A stretch of 64,000 bases of DNA from Porticoccus sp002341315. GTDB taxonomy: Bacteria > Pseudomonadota > Gammaproteobacteria > Pseudomonadales > Porticoccaceae. The notes beneath the pieces were generated by a model. The model was not told the origin of the DNA. It saw nothing but the letters and a program-made list of their open reading frames with translations, and did no database searches. Below are positions 1 through 8,570 of this stretch, one piece after another. A program made the translations under genes and the position numbers. Where the stretch lies: the NCBI RefSeq assembly GCF_047634355.1, contig NZ_JBLIAL010000011.1. The stretch is one strand, 5' to 3'. Numbering within the stretch: position 1 is the first letter of the stretch; each line of letters begins with the position of its first letter.

Positions 1-314
1 TTGCTCTGATTACCATCTTCATAACAGGCGGCAATGGCCCGACCCAGCGTTAAACTACCATTGCGCTCTGCCTTGGACTTGGCGATGGCGGCTGCCACGG
101 TGACGAACGGCAGGCGTTGGTAATCCTTCTCCAGGTCAACCCCCAACGCACCCAATACCTCCCAGCTTTGGTACTCGGTGGCCGGGTTGTCGGCCCTACG
201 CAGTCGAGCGGCCAACCCTTTGTCGGTATTACAGCGTCCGATAACGGTTTCCACAAAACGCTGCTCCCAACTGGTTTTCTTCCCTTTTTCTATCACTTCA
301 GCTTCCATTCCCAT
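1..314 (-). CDS. casB: CRISPR-associated protein CasB/Cse2 (type I-E), 5' part only
   Basis: Partial gene: the first 104 codons are present and the rest lies beyond the left edge. The product starts MGMEAEVIEKGKK and contains FVETVIGRCNTDKG followed by a RLRRADNP segment, the usual N-terminal pattern of Cse2, the small helical subunit present twice in type I-E Cascade that helps hold crRNA and the non-target strand (family knowledge). An AGGAG sits about 10 bases before the first ATG; a second ATG two codons later is a less well spaced alternative. It begins 4 bases after the casA stop, so the two are almost certainly co-transcribed. Identity rests on position after casA and this N-terminal pattern. 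Confidence 0.88.
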   Translation of the reverse strand, partial: MGMEAEVIEKGKKTSWEQRFVETVIGRCNTDKGLAARLRRADNPATEYQSWEVLGALGVDLEKDYQRLPFVTVAAAIAKSKAERNGSLTLGRAIAACYEDGNQS

Positions 315-318
315 GGGC

Positions 319-1815
319 TCAAATCTCCTGTTTCAAATATTTGCTGTTATTGGGGCGGCACTTGGCCCAGGCGTCCAGTTGCCGAGCGGTTTCCCGTGGG
401 CAAAATTGGTCGTAGGCTTGCTGGACATAACCAGCGAAGCGACGGCGAAGTTTTTGACGCTGCCCGACGGCATCGTCTGTTTGGTCACAGTTATTCACAA
501 GGGACTGGAAATCGCATTCGCAGAGTTGCCAGAACAACTGCGTGGTCTGCGGCGCGATCTTGCCGCCATCAACCATCTGTTCCTTAAAGAACCCCATAAC
601 CCTGCCGTACAAACTTTTGGCCAACATATCGAGCGCATCCATTTCTACTTTCAACTGGCTAAACCAAAGCTCGCCAAGAATATCGCTGTGCAACCAGACC
701 TGAGATTCCACAAAGTCATCACTGCCAGACACATATTGTTCGCCCGCATTGTTACTTACCCTAAGACCACCGGACCAGATAGCAAAAGTTTCAGTAACAT
801 CTCTGGCTCGCTCCAGGCCACTGCGTAGTTGCCAGGATTGGAATCCTTGTGACTCGCCCTGTTCAAAGAAACCCAGCAGCGCGGTCAATTCGCGCCACGG
901 GCGCTTTTCGGGATCGACCCACAAGGCTTTCGGTTCCTTACCCACGTTGTTAATCGCCATGCTCGGATCGACAACACCGTCCTTGTAACCGGGGTGAGCA
1001 ATGCCCTCCGAGTAATGCAATCCATCTTTGTTCAGCCAGCAGAAGCGGCAGAGCGGAAGCAACCGCCCCATCAGCGACTTTTTAAGCTGGCCCGCTTGCA
1101 AACAATCTTCGCCTTCGGGCATCTTTTCCCACGGAGCAATACCCAGCCCCGCAGGATAAATATTCATTTGTTCAATTTGCCGATGAGTCAGTAGATTCAG
1201 CCAGAGTGTTTCCTGCAGTTTGTTACCCAACAAGAAGCTGTGTAGCAGCCCCATATGCGCCACAGCGGGGCCAGGTTTTCCTGTGGACGGTTTTCCCTTG
1301 TCGTTGCGTTTACCTGAATAATCCGGCGATAACACCACACTGTTATCGGTTTTCTTGCCCGATAACGCGAAACCCATCAGCGTCAGCAACAACAAGGCTT
1401 TATCAGCATCATCCAACGACCTTTGGACCTGTATCTGACTCAGTACCGTGGTGTTGCCGGTAGACACTTCCGGTAATACCGCGCCAAAAGACTGCTTCTT
1501 CGCCGCTTGAATAGCAGGCATCTGCAAAAACGGCTGCTCACCGTACAGATAAAATCGGTCATGCCATTTATCCAGATAGATCAAGCAACGCTCAGCCAGG
1601 CCTCGCGTGCCCAACGCCTTCCATTCGACCTCGTTATCAGGTGTGGCAGCAGACTGGGCAATCGCCAGTAGCAACTTGAGCAGTGCAATTTTCTGCACCG
1701 GGTTGCCACCCAAACTGCGATACTCCGGATTACTGAATACCTGCCGCAAACTGACGCGGCCAAAATCCGCCACGGGTATCCAGGGTTCATCTATCAGGTT
1801 GAATCGATTTTCCAT
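319..1815 (-). CDS. casA: CRISPR-associated protein CasA/Cse1 (type I-E Cascade large subunit)
   Basis: 498 residues, the usual size for Cse1. The N-terminus (NLIDEPWIPVADFG, then VSLRQVF and a leucine-rich KLLLAIAQ segment) is diagnostic of the family. Cse1 recognises the PAM, opens the target DNA and recruits Cas3 (established for E. coli Cascade). The gene follows cas3 by 11 bases and precedes casB by 4 bases, the standard cas3-casA-casB order of type I-E. No frameshift or internal stop is seen, so the protein appears intact. Confidence 0.95.
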   Translation of the reverse strand: MENRFNLIDEPWIPVADFGRVSLRQVFSNPEYRSLGGNPVQKIALLKLLLAIAQSAATPDNEVEWKALGTRGLAERCLIYLDKWHDRFYLYGEQPFLQMPAIQAAKKQSFGAVLPEVSTGNTTVLSQIQVQRSLDDADKALLLLTLMGFALSGKKTDNSVVLSPDYSGKRNDKGKPSTGKPGPAVAHMGLLHSFLLGNKLQETLWLNLLTHRQIEQMNIYPAGLGIAPWEKMPEGEDCLQAGQLKKSLMGRLLPLCRFCWLNKDGLHYSEGIAHPGYKDGVVDPSMAINNVGKEPKALWVDPEKRPWRELTALLGFFEQGESQGFQSWQLRSGLERARDVTETFAIWSGGLRVSNNAGEQYVSGSDDFVESQVWLHSDILGELWFSQLKVEMDALDMLAKSLYGRVMGFFKEQMVDGGKIAPQTTQLFWQLCECDFQSLVNNCDQTDDAVGQRQKLRRRFAGYVQQAYDQFCPRETARQLDAWAKCRPNNSKYLKQEI

Positions 1816-1826
1816 AAGTGGTCTTC

Positions 1827-4424
1827 CTAGTCTTTGATTACCCGGTAACCCAGGTCATTCCGGTATTCCAAGCGGTGTTTGTCGTGAACTTCTGCCTGCT
1901 CAACGCCCCGCAGACGTTCGGTGTCATCCACCAGGGCCACACGCAACACACTCTCGTCCTCTGGCCAATCCGGATTCCCCAAGTAGAAGCAATGCTGCAA
2001 ACCAAAGCGTTTGAGTGTGTCCACGGGCAAGGCTTTGGGGGCATCCTGCACCCTGACCGCCACTACCTGACGCATCAGCATGGCACTAACATTCCGCCAA
2101 CCGGCTCTGGTCAAGCCAGGACGCTGCAAAGGCAGTTGCACCAGTTCGCCATTGAGCAAAGTCAGCGTTGCGGTATCACCCTCCCGGTTACGCGTCATGG
2201 CACGCAGCAGTAACACGTCGAAATTGTCAGTCTCGCTGTAACGAGTCTGCACCTTGCTTTCCGGTAGCGTATTGCCAGCTTCGGCCAAACCTACTCTGGC
2301 CAGTTGCCGCAATGAGTTACGGCCGGTACGCCAGCGTGTGCCGTTATCCAGATCGGACAGCAAGCGGCTCATCTGCGCGTGCTCTTGTCGAACCGCGTAA
2401 GTACTTTCAATCAGATTGCGGATGTCGCCCGGTAGATCCACCGACAGGATGGACTGCCAGACTTCCAGGCTGCGGCAAAGCACATAAGGGCTGTAGACGT
2501 AGGCACTGCGACCGAAGTGCTTTTCAGGATTATCGATAGCCACTGGAAATTCCGGGGCCAATAACCAGGCCTCGGGCATGGCCGTTTTGCAGCGCGGGGT
2601 ATCCTCATGGCGCCAGAGGCGGCCAAGACGCTGCAACAACATATCGGTAGGGGCAAAACGCGAAATCATAAAATCGGCGTCGATATCCAGAGACTGCTCC
2701 AGTACTTGGGTACCCACCAGAATCCGGCCCTGCTTTCCCCGCTTCGACCAACCGACTTTGCCATAAAGATTGACCCACTGGTCTTCTATCGACTGGCGGT
2801 CATTGGCAGTAAAGCGAGAGTGCAACAAACCACACGCGATACCCAGTTCGCTGGCTCGGGCGGCTAGCTCCAGGTAACTCTGCTGGGCGTCCAATACGGT
2901 GTTTTCGATCCACAACACCTGTTGGCCCTGTTCGGCACGCAACAGGGCCTGTTCCAGCGCCAGCTTTTCGTCGTCCTGTAATTGAAGGTTAACCTGGCGG
3001 CTTGGCCCCGCTGGCACAGGCACTTCACACACTTCGGCATCGACGGGGCAGGCAGTTATCAAGGGATAATCCATAGCGGACAATGCAGAACCAAGCAGTT
3101 GCTGACGACGATCCTGATTCAGTGTGGCACTGAGAATAATTACCGTGCAGCGCAATGAGCGCAGCAACGCCACCAGTGCATCCAGCAGAGTACCGGTATA
3201 GGCATCATAGGTATGCACCTCATCGAGAATGACCACCTTCCCGGCCAGCCCGAAGGCGCGAACAAAGCCATGCTTGACGTTCATCGCCGCCATCAATGCC
3301 TGGTCGATAGTTCCGACGGCGAAGGGTGCCAACAGTCCGCGTTTGCCCTGATTGAACCAGGCGCCACCCGGCCTACCCTCTTCGCCCATATCGGTATCCA
3401 GCAGCCAGGCATTTCCGTGTAGCAGCAAGGAGCGATGATGGCAGTCATCCGCCAATATTCCCGACAAGCCATTCTTCTTGTCGCCCTGTAAAAACAGGTT
3501 AAAGCGCTCGAAAATCTTGTTGGAGGTCAGTTGCGTGGGCAACGCAAAATAAATACCGCTTGCCTGCCCGGAGAACAACAGCTTATAAGCGGCATACAAG
3601 GCTGCCTCGGTTTTGCCCAATCCCATGGGCGCTTCCAGCACGTAGACGCCAGGCGAAGCCGCTTGATCGATAAGGATCGACTGTGCCTCTCGGGGAGAGA
3701 AACCAAACACCTCTTCAAGTCTGAGCTCGGCTTTATAGGTTGGGGAGATAAAACCGGCAGCATTCAATGCCTTGCCGATGCTTTCCTGCCATGGTGCCTC
3801 TGGGTCTTCAAAAAACTCACCGGAACCTATCCAGTCCGCCACAGAAGTCAGGCCCGCTACCAGACGCGCCTGGGCAACAGACTCGATCTGTGGCCAGGTT
3901 TCACCAAAATGGGCCTGCAACGCCCCGATCAGTTTTTTCCGTTCTTGTTGCCAGACATCGCCGCCAAAAATTTCATCGATGGCACGTTTGCCCGCAAGCG
4001 AAGGTGAAAAGCCATGATGCTGGCCCAGGATTTCAGGCACAAATTCAGGCGCTCCCAGGACTCTTGCGGTTAATTGGCTGACACCGGCATGTCCGCCCCA
4101 CCCTTTTTCCAAGTCTGGGTTAAAACCCGGTATTAGTTGGCTGCCACAGGCGCGCATGATTTTGTTGTAAAAGGTCGGACTCACCTTACCCACATCATGA
4201 TTGGCTGCGGCGAAGGCAGCTCCCGCCGGAAACAGTGCTTGTGCCGCGGTGGAAGGCAAGCGCCGGATTATCTCATGAGCCACTTCACCAACTATCTGGC
4301 AATGATTGAAAACTGTTCGGCCTTTGCGGGTGACCCCTTTGCTTGGGCTATAGGTCTTCGCCGGACATTCCGTATAGGGGATGGCTAATGAGGTTATGGT
4401 TTTATTTGTTTCTTTACGAATCAT
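1827..4424 (-). CDS. cas3: CRISPR-associated helicase/nuclease Cas3 (type I-E)
   Basis: 865 residues with an N-terminal HD nuclease and a C-terminal superfamily 2 helicase. Visible motifs: an HD-domain His near residue 41, the HD pair at 76-77 (NHDVGK), a further His pair near 135-136 (GQHHGF), Walker A GLGKTE at 268-273, DEVH at 401-404, LSATL at 431-435, and motif VI near 605-620 (LLQRLGRLWRHE). Cas3 is recruited by Cascade and degrades target DNA processively. All catalytic motifs are intact. There is no clear Shine-Dalgarno before the ATG, although no better start is visible. A 127-base gap separates it from the KilA-N gene upstream, so it may use its own promoter or be translated from a longer transcript. 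Confidence 0.96.
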   Translation of the reverse strand: MIRKETNKTITSLAIPYTECPAKTYSPSKGVTRKGRTVFNHCQIVGEVAHEIIRRLPSTAAQALFPAGAAFAAANHDVGKVSPTFYNKIMRACGSQLIPGFNPDLEKGWGGHAGVSQLTARVLGAPEFVPEILGQHHGFSPSLAGKRAIDEIFGGDVWQQERKKLIGALQAHFGETWPQIESVAQARLVAGLTSVADWIGSGEFFEDPEAPWQESIGKALNAAGFISPTYKAELRLEEVFGFSPREAQSILIDQAASPGVYVLEAPMGLGKTEAALYAAYKLLFSGQASGIYFALPTQLTSNKIFERFNLFLQGDKKNGLSGILADDCHHRSLLLHGNAWLLDTDMGEEGRPGGAWFNQGKRGLLAPFAVGTIDQALMAAMNVKHGFVRAFGLAGKVVILDEVHTYDAYTGTLLDALVALLRSLRCTVIILSATLNQDRRQQLLGSALSAMDYPLITACPVDAEVCEVPVPAGPSRQVNLQLQDDEKLALEQALLRAEQGQQVLWIENTVLDAQQSYLELAARASELGIACGLLHSRFTANDRQSIEDQWVNLYGKVGWSKRGKQGRILVGTQVLEQSLDIDADFMISRFAPTDMLLQRLGRLWRHEDTPRCKTAMPEAWLLAPEFPVAIDNPEKHFGRSAYVYSPYVLCRSLEVWQSILSVDLPGDIRNLIESTYAVRQEHAQMSRLLSDLDNGTRWRTGRNSLRQLARVGLAEAGNTLPESKVQTRYSETDNFDVLLLRAMTRNREGDTATLTLLNGELVQLPLQRPGLTRAGWRNVSAMLMRQVVAVRVQDAPKALPVDTLKRFGLQHCFYLGNPDWPEDESVLRVALVDDTERLRGVEQAEVHDKHRLEYRNDLGYRVIKD

Positions 4425-4455
4425 GTATCAGCAGACTTTTCAAAAATAGTTATTA

Positions 4456-4551
4456 ATTTGAGTGTGGATTAAGGAATTCCTGCTCAGCAAACTCATCCAA
4501 CACCCACCGGGTGCTGGCGACTTTTTTCGCATTGGGAAATGAAAGTTCCAA
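4456..4551 (-). other. In-frame open stretch directly after the KilA-N stop codon
   Basis: After the TGA of the KilA-N gene (4554-4552) the same frame stays open for 32 codons and ends at TAA (4455-4453). The translation includes AKKVASTRWVLDEFAEQEF, which reads like real protein (mixed helix-forming residues, one Trp, few rare residues). There is no ATG in this frame; a TTG follows the TGA directly. It may be a C-terminal tail cut off by a nonsense mutation, a fragment left by gene loss, a readthrough extension, or chance. The rest of the gap up to cas3 is AT-rich with no other signal seen. Confidence 0.3.
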
Positions 4552-5385
4552 TCATTTCGAGGATGCCCTATCCAATCGCTCAAGCCGATGATCGGTGACC
4601 AGTATCTTCATTTGCGAAATCGCAATCTGGTTCAGGCGGCTCAGACGTTCTTGCTGCGGCAGTCCTTCATCGATGAAAACAGCATTAAGGTTTTCCATAT
4701 TGGCTAAACATACCAACTGCGCCCCATTGGCATAATCACGGATGTTGCCTTGTTCTCCAGGATTGGCGTTGCGCCATTGCCTTGCCGTCATACCGAACAG
4801 GGCCATATTCAATACATCCGCCTCCGAAGCATAAACAAGGTTGACCTGCTTTGGTGTCAGTTCGGTCGGAACCAGGTTTTCCTTGATGGCATCGGTGTGA
4901 ATTCGGTAATTTATTTTTGTCAAATTCCGGCGGATATCCCAACCCATTTGTTCCTGTTCAAGTTCCTTGAGGCGCTGGAACTCTTTAATGAGGTAAATCT
5001 TGAACTCAGGGCTGATCCACATACCAAATTCGAACGCGAGGTCCTTATGGGCGTAGGTGCCACCGTACCTACCGGCTTTTGCCACCAAGCCAACTGCTCC
5101 GGTTTTGGCAACCCACTCTTTTACGCTGATCTTGTAGCTGTTCAACCCTGCCTGGCTTTTAATTGTGGCGAATTCGCCATAATTAAAAGCCGAATTGTGG
5201 ACCGATTCCCAGATACCCAAAAACTCAACGGTATTGCGGTTACGCAGCCAGTCAGAGATGAAAAAATCACCATCCTTGGCTTTCAGCATGTCGGTCAGTG
5301 AGATGTAATCCTGATCCTTGACCGAAACAACCGTGATGGCTGTTTCGAGCACTTCAATTTTGCGGTTGTTCTTATCCGTTGTCAC
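4552..5385 (-). CDS. KilA-N domain protein
   Basis: 277 residues. The N-terminal half carries a KilA-N type DNA-binding domain: DYISLTDMLKAKDGDF at about 26-41, FGMWISPEFKIYLIKEFQRL at about 120-139, with a basic GRYGGTYAHKD stretch before it. The C-terminal half (about 140-277) is helical and basic and I do not recognise a catalytic motif. KilA-N proteins occur in phages, mobile elements and defence islands; the cellular function of this subfamily is not established. The start ATG follows GGGAGGATC, a good Shine-Dalgarno. It lies between a WYL regulator and cas3 on the same strand, so a role linked to the CRISPR operon is possible but only inferred. Confidence 0.85.
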   Translation of the reverse strand: MTTDKNNRKIEVLETAITVVSVKDQDYISLTDMLKAKDGDFFISDWLRNRNTVEFLGIWESVHNSAFNYGEFATIKSQAGLNSYKISVKEWVAKTGAVGLVAKAGRYGGTYAHKDLAFEFGMWISPEFKIYLIKEFQRLKELEQEQMGWDIRRNLTKINYRIHTDAIKENLVPTELTPKQVNLVYASEADVLNMALFGMTARQWRNANPGEQGNIRDYANGAQLVCLANMENLNAVFIDEGLPQQERLSRLNQIAISQMKILVTDHRLERLDRASSK

Positions 5386-5470
5386 ATGATCCTCCCTTAC
5401 TGTGCCTTGATGGGTGCTGGCTTGCTTAACCGGTGGCTGTGTAACTGTAACGCTTTCGGATTAGCTGTCT

Positions 5471-5488
5471 GCGAACCCTACTGTTCGC
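5471..5488. promoter_or_regulatory. Small inverted repeat upstream of the KilA-N gene
   Basis: GCGAAC and GTTCGC flank a 6-base centre (CCTACT). The 18-base dyad lies about 85 bases before the KilA-N start in the 252-base gap after the WYL gene. It could be an operator or a weak hairpin; no promoter hexamers were convincing next to it. Confidence 0.25.
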
Positions 5489-5583
5489 TGTAATGCCCCC
5501 GTTCACCGTCCGCGGTTTCTGCAGGTGACGGACATCGACAATTAGCCATTCTCCCCTACCTCTTGCGTGCTACTTCCTGTGAC

Positions 5584-5623
5584 TATATCGCCTTGTGGTG
5601 ACAAAACACGTCCTGGCGATATA
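5584..5623. promoter_or_regulatory. 9-bp perfect inverted repeat between WYL regulator and KilA-N gene
   Basis: Arms TATATCGCC (5584-5592) and GGCGATATA (5615-5623) are exact reverse complements around a 22-base centre. The site starts 14 bases past the WYL stop codon and is not followed by a T-run on the minus strand, which argues against a simple terminator. WYL regulators commonly bind inverted repeats near their own genes (family knowledge), so an operator controlling the KilA-N/cas transcript is a reasonable inference. A transcript hairpin is the alternative. Confidence 0.4.
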
Positions 5624-5637
5624 TACAGCACTCACTA

Positions 5638-6612
5638 TTACTCGCCTTCTGTTTCTTCGTACATCACCATCGCCTGCCGCAACCGGCGATGCACTGCCTG
5701 CCGCAACTCGGCTGGGGCTTCTACCGCAACATGGGGCAGATGGCGCAGGATGTCCTGCACCAGTTCCTTGTCGTTGGCATAGGGAAGGGTCAGCAGGTAG
5801 TCCCGCCCGTCCCATTCGCCCTGCTGGTTCGGGTGCCATTGCTGGCTGGCAATTTCCCGGGCAACCGCGGGGAGGAAACGCAACCTCGCCTGATGGCGCG
5901 GCTTTCCGGCGAAGATTCCAAAGCTGGTGGAGAAGTGGTTTTGCAGGGTTTCCCGATCCACCAGTTTGCGGTCGGGCTTGAGGATGTCGGCACGGATAAT
6001 GCGCGCCACAGAGAAGGTGCGCAGGCTATTGCGCAGGTGGCAGAAGGCGTCCAGGTACCAGTTTTCCCGGTAGTAGACGAGGTGCTGGGGACTGATATAG
6101 CGGTCGGAATTGATACCTTGATAGTCACTGTAGTAGATATGCAGCTGTTTTTTGAGCAACAGTGCTTCGGTAACCCGGTGGAAGACTTTGCCCTGAAGCT
6201 GGCGCTGGGCCATGGGCAGTATGCGGAGCTGATCGGCGAAGGCGCTGGGGTCGATACCCCGAGCATTGAGCAGTTTGGTAACCTCTTTTTCGATCACGAC
6301 GATTTCGTCGTTGAGGATGCCGTTGCCCAATTGCTCCAGCAGGCTGAGCAGCAGGCTGAGGGATTGCAGCTCATCACCGGTCAGCCACAGGCCGGGCAGT
6401 TCAAAGAGGTCGCCCTCATTTTTTTCATAGCGCCAGCCGCGGCCCGACTCGTCATATACCAGTGGGGCATCCACCAGCTGCATGGTCTCCAGCAGGCGTT
6501 TGACGTTGCGCTCGGAGCACTCCAGTTCTTCCGCCAGCACCCGAACGGGAACCGGCAAGCGGCGGTTTTTAAAAATTCGGTGGAGGTGCTGAATGCGGTC
6601 GAACTTGTCCAT
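5638..6612 (-). CDS. HTH-WYL transcriptional regulator
   Basis: 324 residues. An N-terminal winged helix (about 1-60, with LAEELECSERNVKRLLE as the recognition region) is followed by a WYL domain (about 150-220) containing the ENWYLDAF signature and a C-terminal WCX-type extension. WYL domains bind nucleic acid or other ligands, and members are recurrent regulators of anti-phage loci such as CBASS and BREX and of some CRISPR-Cas systems (established knowledge). Here it is the most upstream gene of a same-strand series WYL, KilA-N, cas3, casA, casB. It may repress or activate that series. The link to CRISPR is from position only; housekeeping WYL regulators also exist. Confidence 0.88.
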   Translation of the reverse strand: MDKFDRIQHLHRIFKNRRLPVPVRVLAEELECSERNVKRLLETMQLVDAPLVYDESGRGWRYEKNEGDLFELPGLWLTGDELQSLSLLLSLLEQLGNGILNDEIVVIEKEVTKLLNARGIDPSAFADQLRILPMAQRQLQGKVFHRVTEALLLKKQLHIYYSDYQGINSDRYISPQHLVYYRENWYLDAFCHLRNSLRTFSVARIIRADILKPDRKLVDRETLQNHFSTSFGIFAGKPRHQARLRFLPAVAREIASQQWHPNQQGEWDGRDYLLTLPYANDKELVQDILRHLPHVAVEAPAELRQAVHRRLRQAMVMYEETEGE

Positions 6613-6681
6613 GTGTACTCATCCCTGAAATATTCCGTCCCGATTTAATGGTCTTTGAGCACAAAGTGCAACCTGCCAGTT

Positions 6682-8412
6682 TTAAGCGAGGTACTCCACC
6701 AGCAACTGCATGGACTCCCTGCCCCGCCACAGATTGATGTCCAGTTTATAAATCAGCCGGACCTGGCCGGCTGCCGGGTCGGGCCATCTATCGGTATCCA
6801 CATTGAACGCGATGGCGTCGATGAGCTGACTTCTTGACGCGTCGGTTGCCAGTACCAGTTTGAGGTGTTTTTCACCGACGATGCGCTGTTGCACGACATG
6901 AAATTCGCCCTCGAACAGCGGTTCGGGAAAGTGCTGTCCCCAGGGGCCGGCCTCCCGCAGCAGCTGGGCAGTATCGATACTGAGCTGATCGGAGTTGAGC
7001 ACGCCGTCGGTAAGGATTTCCGCTTCCAGATCCGCCGCGGTGAGTAGTCGGCGTACCTCTGTATCAAAGGCATCGACAAATTTCAGGTAGTGATCTTCAG
7101 GGAGACTCAATCCCGCCGCCATGGCGTGACCACCGAATTTACTGATCAGGCCCGGGTGGCGGCTGGCGACTGCGTCCAGCGCGTCACGGATATGCAGGCC
7201 CTTGATGGAACGGGCAGACCCTTTGTATTCGCCGTTGTCGGCATCGGCAAAGACGATGACCGGACGATGCACCCTGTCCTTGATGCGCGAGGCCAGCAGG
7301 CCCACCACCCCCTGATGCCAGTTGGCATCGAACAGACACAGCCCCCAGGGCAACTGCTGTTCGTCCAGGTGCAATTGCTCCAGTGCCACCAGTGCTTCCC
7401 GCTGCATGTCGGCTTCGATCACCCGGCGGTCGCGGTTCAGTTCATCCAGTTGCAGGGCGTATTCCCGGGCCAGATAGGGGTCGGTTTCAAGCAGACACTG
7501 GATGCCGATGGACATGTCATCCAGCCGGCCGGCCGCATTGAGCCGGGGCCCGATGGCAAAGCCGAGATCTGATGCCACCAGACGACTGCAGTCGCGGCCC
7601 GCGAGGTCGAGCAGTGCCTGAATGCCCAGCCGGGATTTGCCCGCCCGGATACGCTGCAATCCCTGGTAGACCAGAATGCGATTGATCGTATCGAGGGTGA
7701 CCACATCGGCCACGGTTCCCAGCGCCACCAGATCGAGCCATTCGGCCATATTGGGTTCCACCCGTTGCTGATCTGCAAACCAGCCGCGCTCACGGAGTCG
7801 CTTGCGGAGGGCGCTCATCAGATAGAACACCACCCCCACCCCGGCGAGGTTTTTGCCGGGAAATTCGCAACCGTGCTGGTTGGGGTTGACGATGGCATCC
7901 GCTGCGGGCAGTTGTGCGCCGGGCAGGTGGTGATCGGTGATCAGCACTTTGATACCGGCGGCTTTTGCGGCCTCGACACCGCTGACACTGGAAATACCGT
8001 TATCCACCGTAATAATCAGATCCGGTGTTTGCTGTTTGGCCAGTTCGACAATTTCCGGGGTGAGGCCATAGCCGTATTCGAAGCGGTTGGGCACGATATA
8101 GCTCACCCGGGAAAACCCCATCGCCCTCAGCGCCAGCAGGGTCAGCGCCGTGCTGGTGGCACCGTCGGCATCAAAGTCGCCGATAATGAGCACAGATTGC
8201 TGTTCATTGATGGCCTGTTCGAGCAGCACGACCGCCTCGTCGATCCCGAGCAGGCCGTCCGGGCCCGGCAGCCCCTGGAGCGTTCGCGCCAGCGCCCGGT
8301 CGTTCTCGGCCCCCCGGGCTGCATAAATGCGCTGCAATAACAGCGGAACCGACGGGCTGAATTCGCATCGGGACAGGTCGGCAGTGCGGCGGGTGATATG
8401 CGGTTTCGTCAT
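6682..8412 (-). CDS. recJ: Single-stranded-DNA-specific exonuclease RecJ
   Basis: 576 residues from the chosen ATG (MTKPHITRR), the usual RecJ length; in-frame ATGs at 8433 and 8454 would add 7 or 14 residues that do not look conserved. The DHH phosphoesterase motifs are present: GDFDADGATS, TVDNGISS, ITDHHLPG, and LVALGTVADVV further on, then GGHAMAAGLSL of the DHHA1 domain. RecJ degrades 5' ends of single-stranded DNA in RecF-pathway recombination, mismatch repair and base-excision repair. It is divergent from fadJ. Confidence 0.96.
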   Translation of the reverse strand: MTKPHITRRTADLSRCEFSPSVPLLLQRIYAARGAENDRALARTLQGLPGPDGLLGIDEAVVLLEQAINEQQSVLIIGDFDADGATSTALTLLALRAMGFSRVSYIVPNRFEYGYGLTPEIVELAKQQTPDLIITVDNGISSVSGVEAAKAAGIKVLITDHHLPGAQLPAADAIVNPNQHGCEFPGKNLAGVGVVFYLMSALRKRLRERGWFADQQRVEPNMAEWLDLVALGTVADVVTLDTINRILVYQGLQRIRAGKSRLGIQALLDLAGRDCSRLVASDLGFAIGPRLNAAGRLDDMSIGIQCLLETDPYLAREYALQLDELNRDRRVIEADMQREALVALEQLHLDEQQLPWGLCLFDANWHQGVVGLLASRIKDRVHRPVIVFADADNGEYKGSARSIKGLHIRDALDAVASRHPGLISKFGGHAMAAGLSLPEDHYLKFVDAFDTEVRRLLTAADLEAEILTDGVLNSDQLSIDTAQLLREAGPWGQHFPEPLFEGEFHVVQQRIVGEKHLKLVLATDASRSQLIDAIAFNVDTDRWPDPAAGQVRLIYKLDINLWRGRESMQLLVEYLA

Positions 8413-8570
8413 GGCAAAGTGTTCCAGACCCATTTTATGCGGGGAGCATTTCAATCCGTTGCCAATCCGCTATGATGAATTGATGATAACAACAGACCGA
8501 CATTGTAAAGCAGGCTGGTATCAGGAAGCACACGAGCCGGCGATACGATGGGAAAGGAGATGTTTTACCG

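Noticed and set aside
178..828. 216-residue open frame on the plus strand
   Set aside because: Lies opposite casA/casB, has no family features, and the minus-strand frames are clearly the real genes.
5478..5549. A 23-codon open frame on the minus strand with a purine-rich stretch before its ATG, between the WYL and KilA-N genes
   Set aside because: The GGGGAG is too close to the ATG (about one base) and the peptide has no recognisable features.
1..6612. Search for a CRISPR repeat array near the cas genes
   Set aside because: No regularly spaced direct repeats are present; the array, if any, is outside the window.
8413..8570. FadR- or PsrA-like operator upstream of fadJ
   Set aside because: No match good enough to the known palindromes was found by eye.
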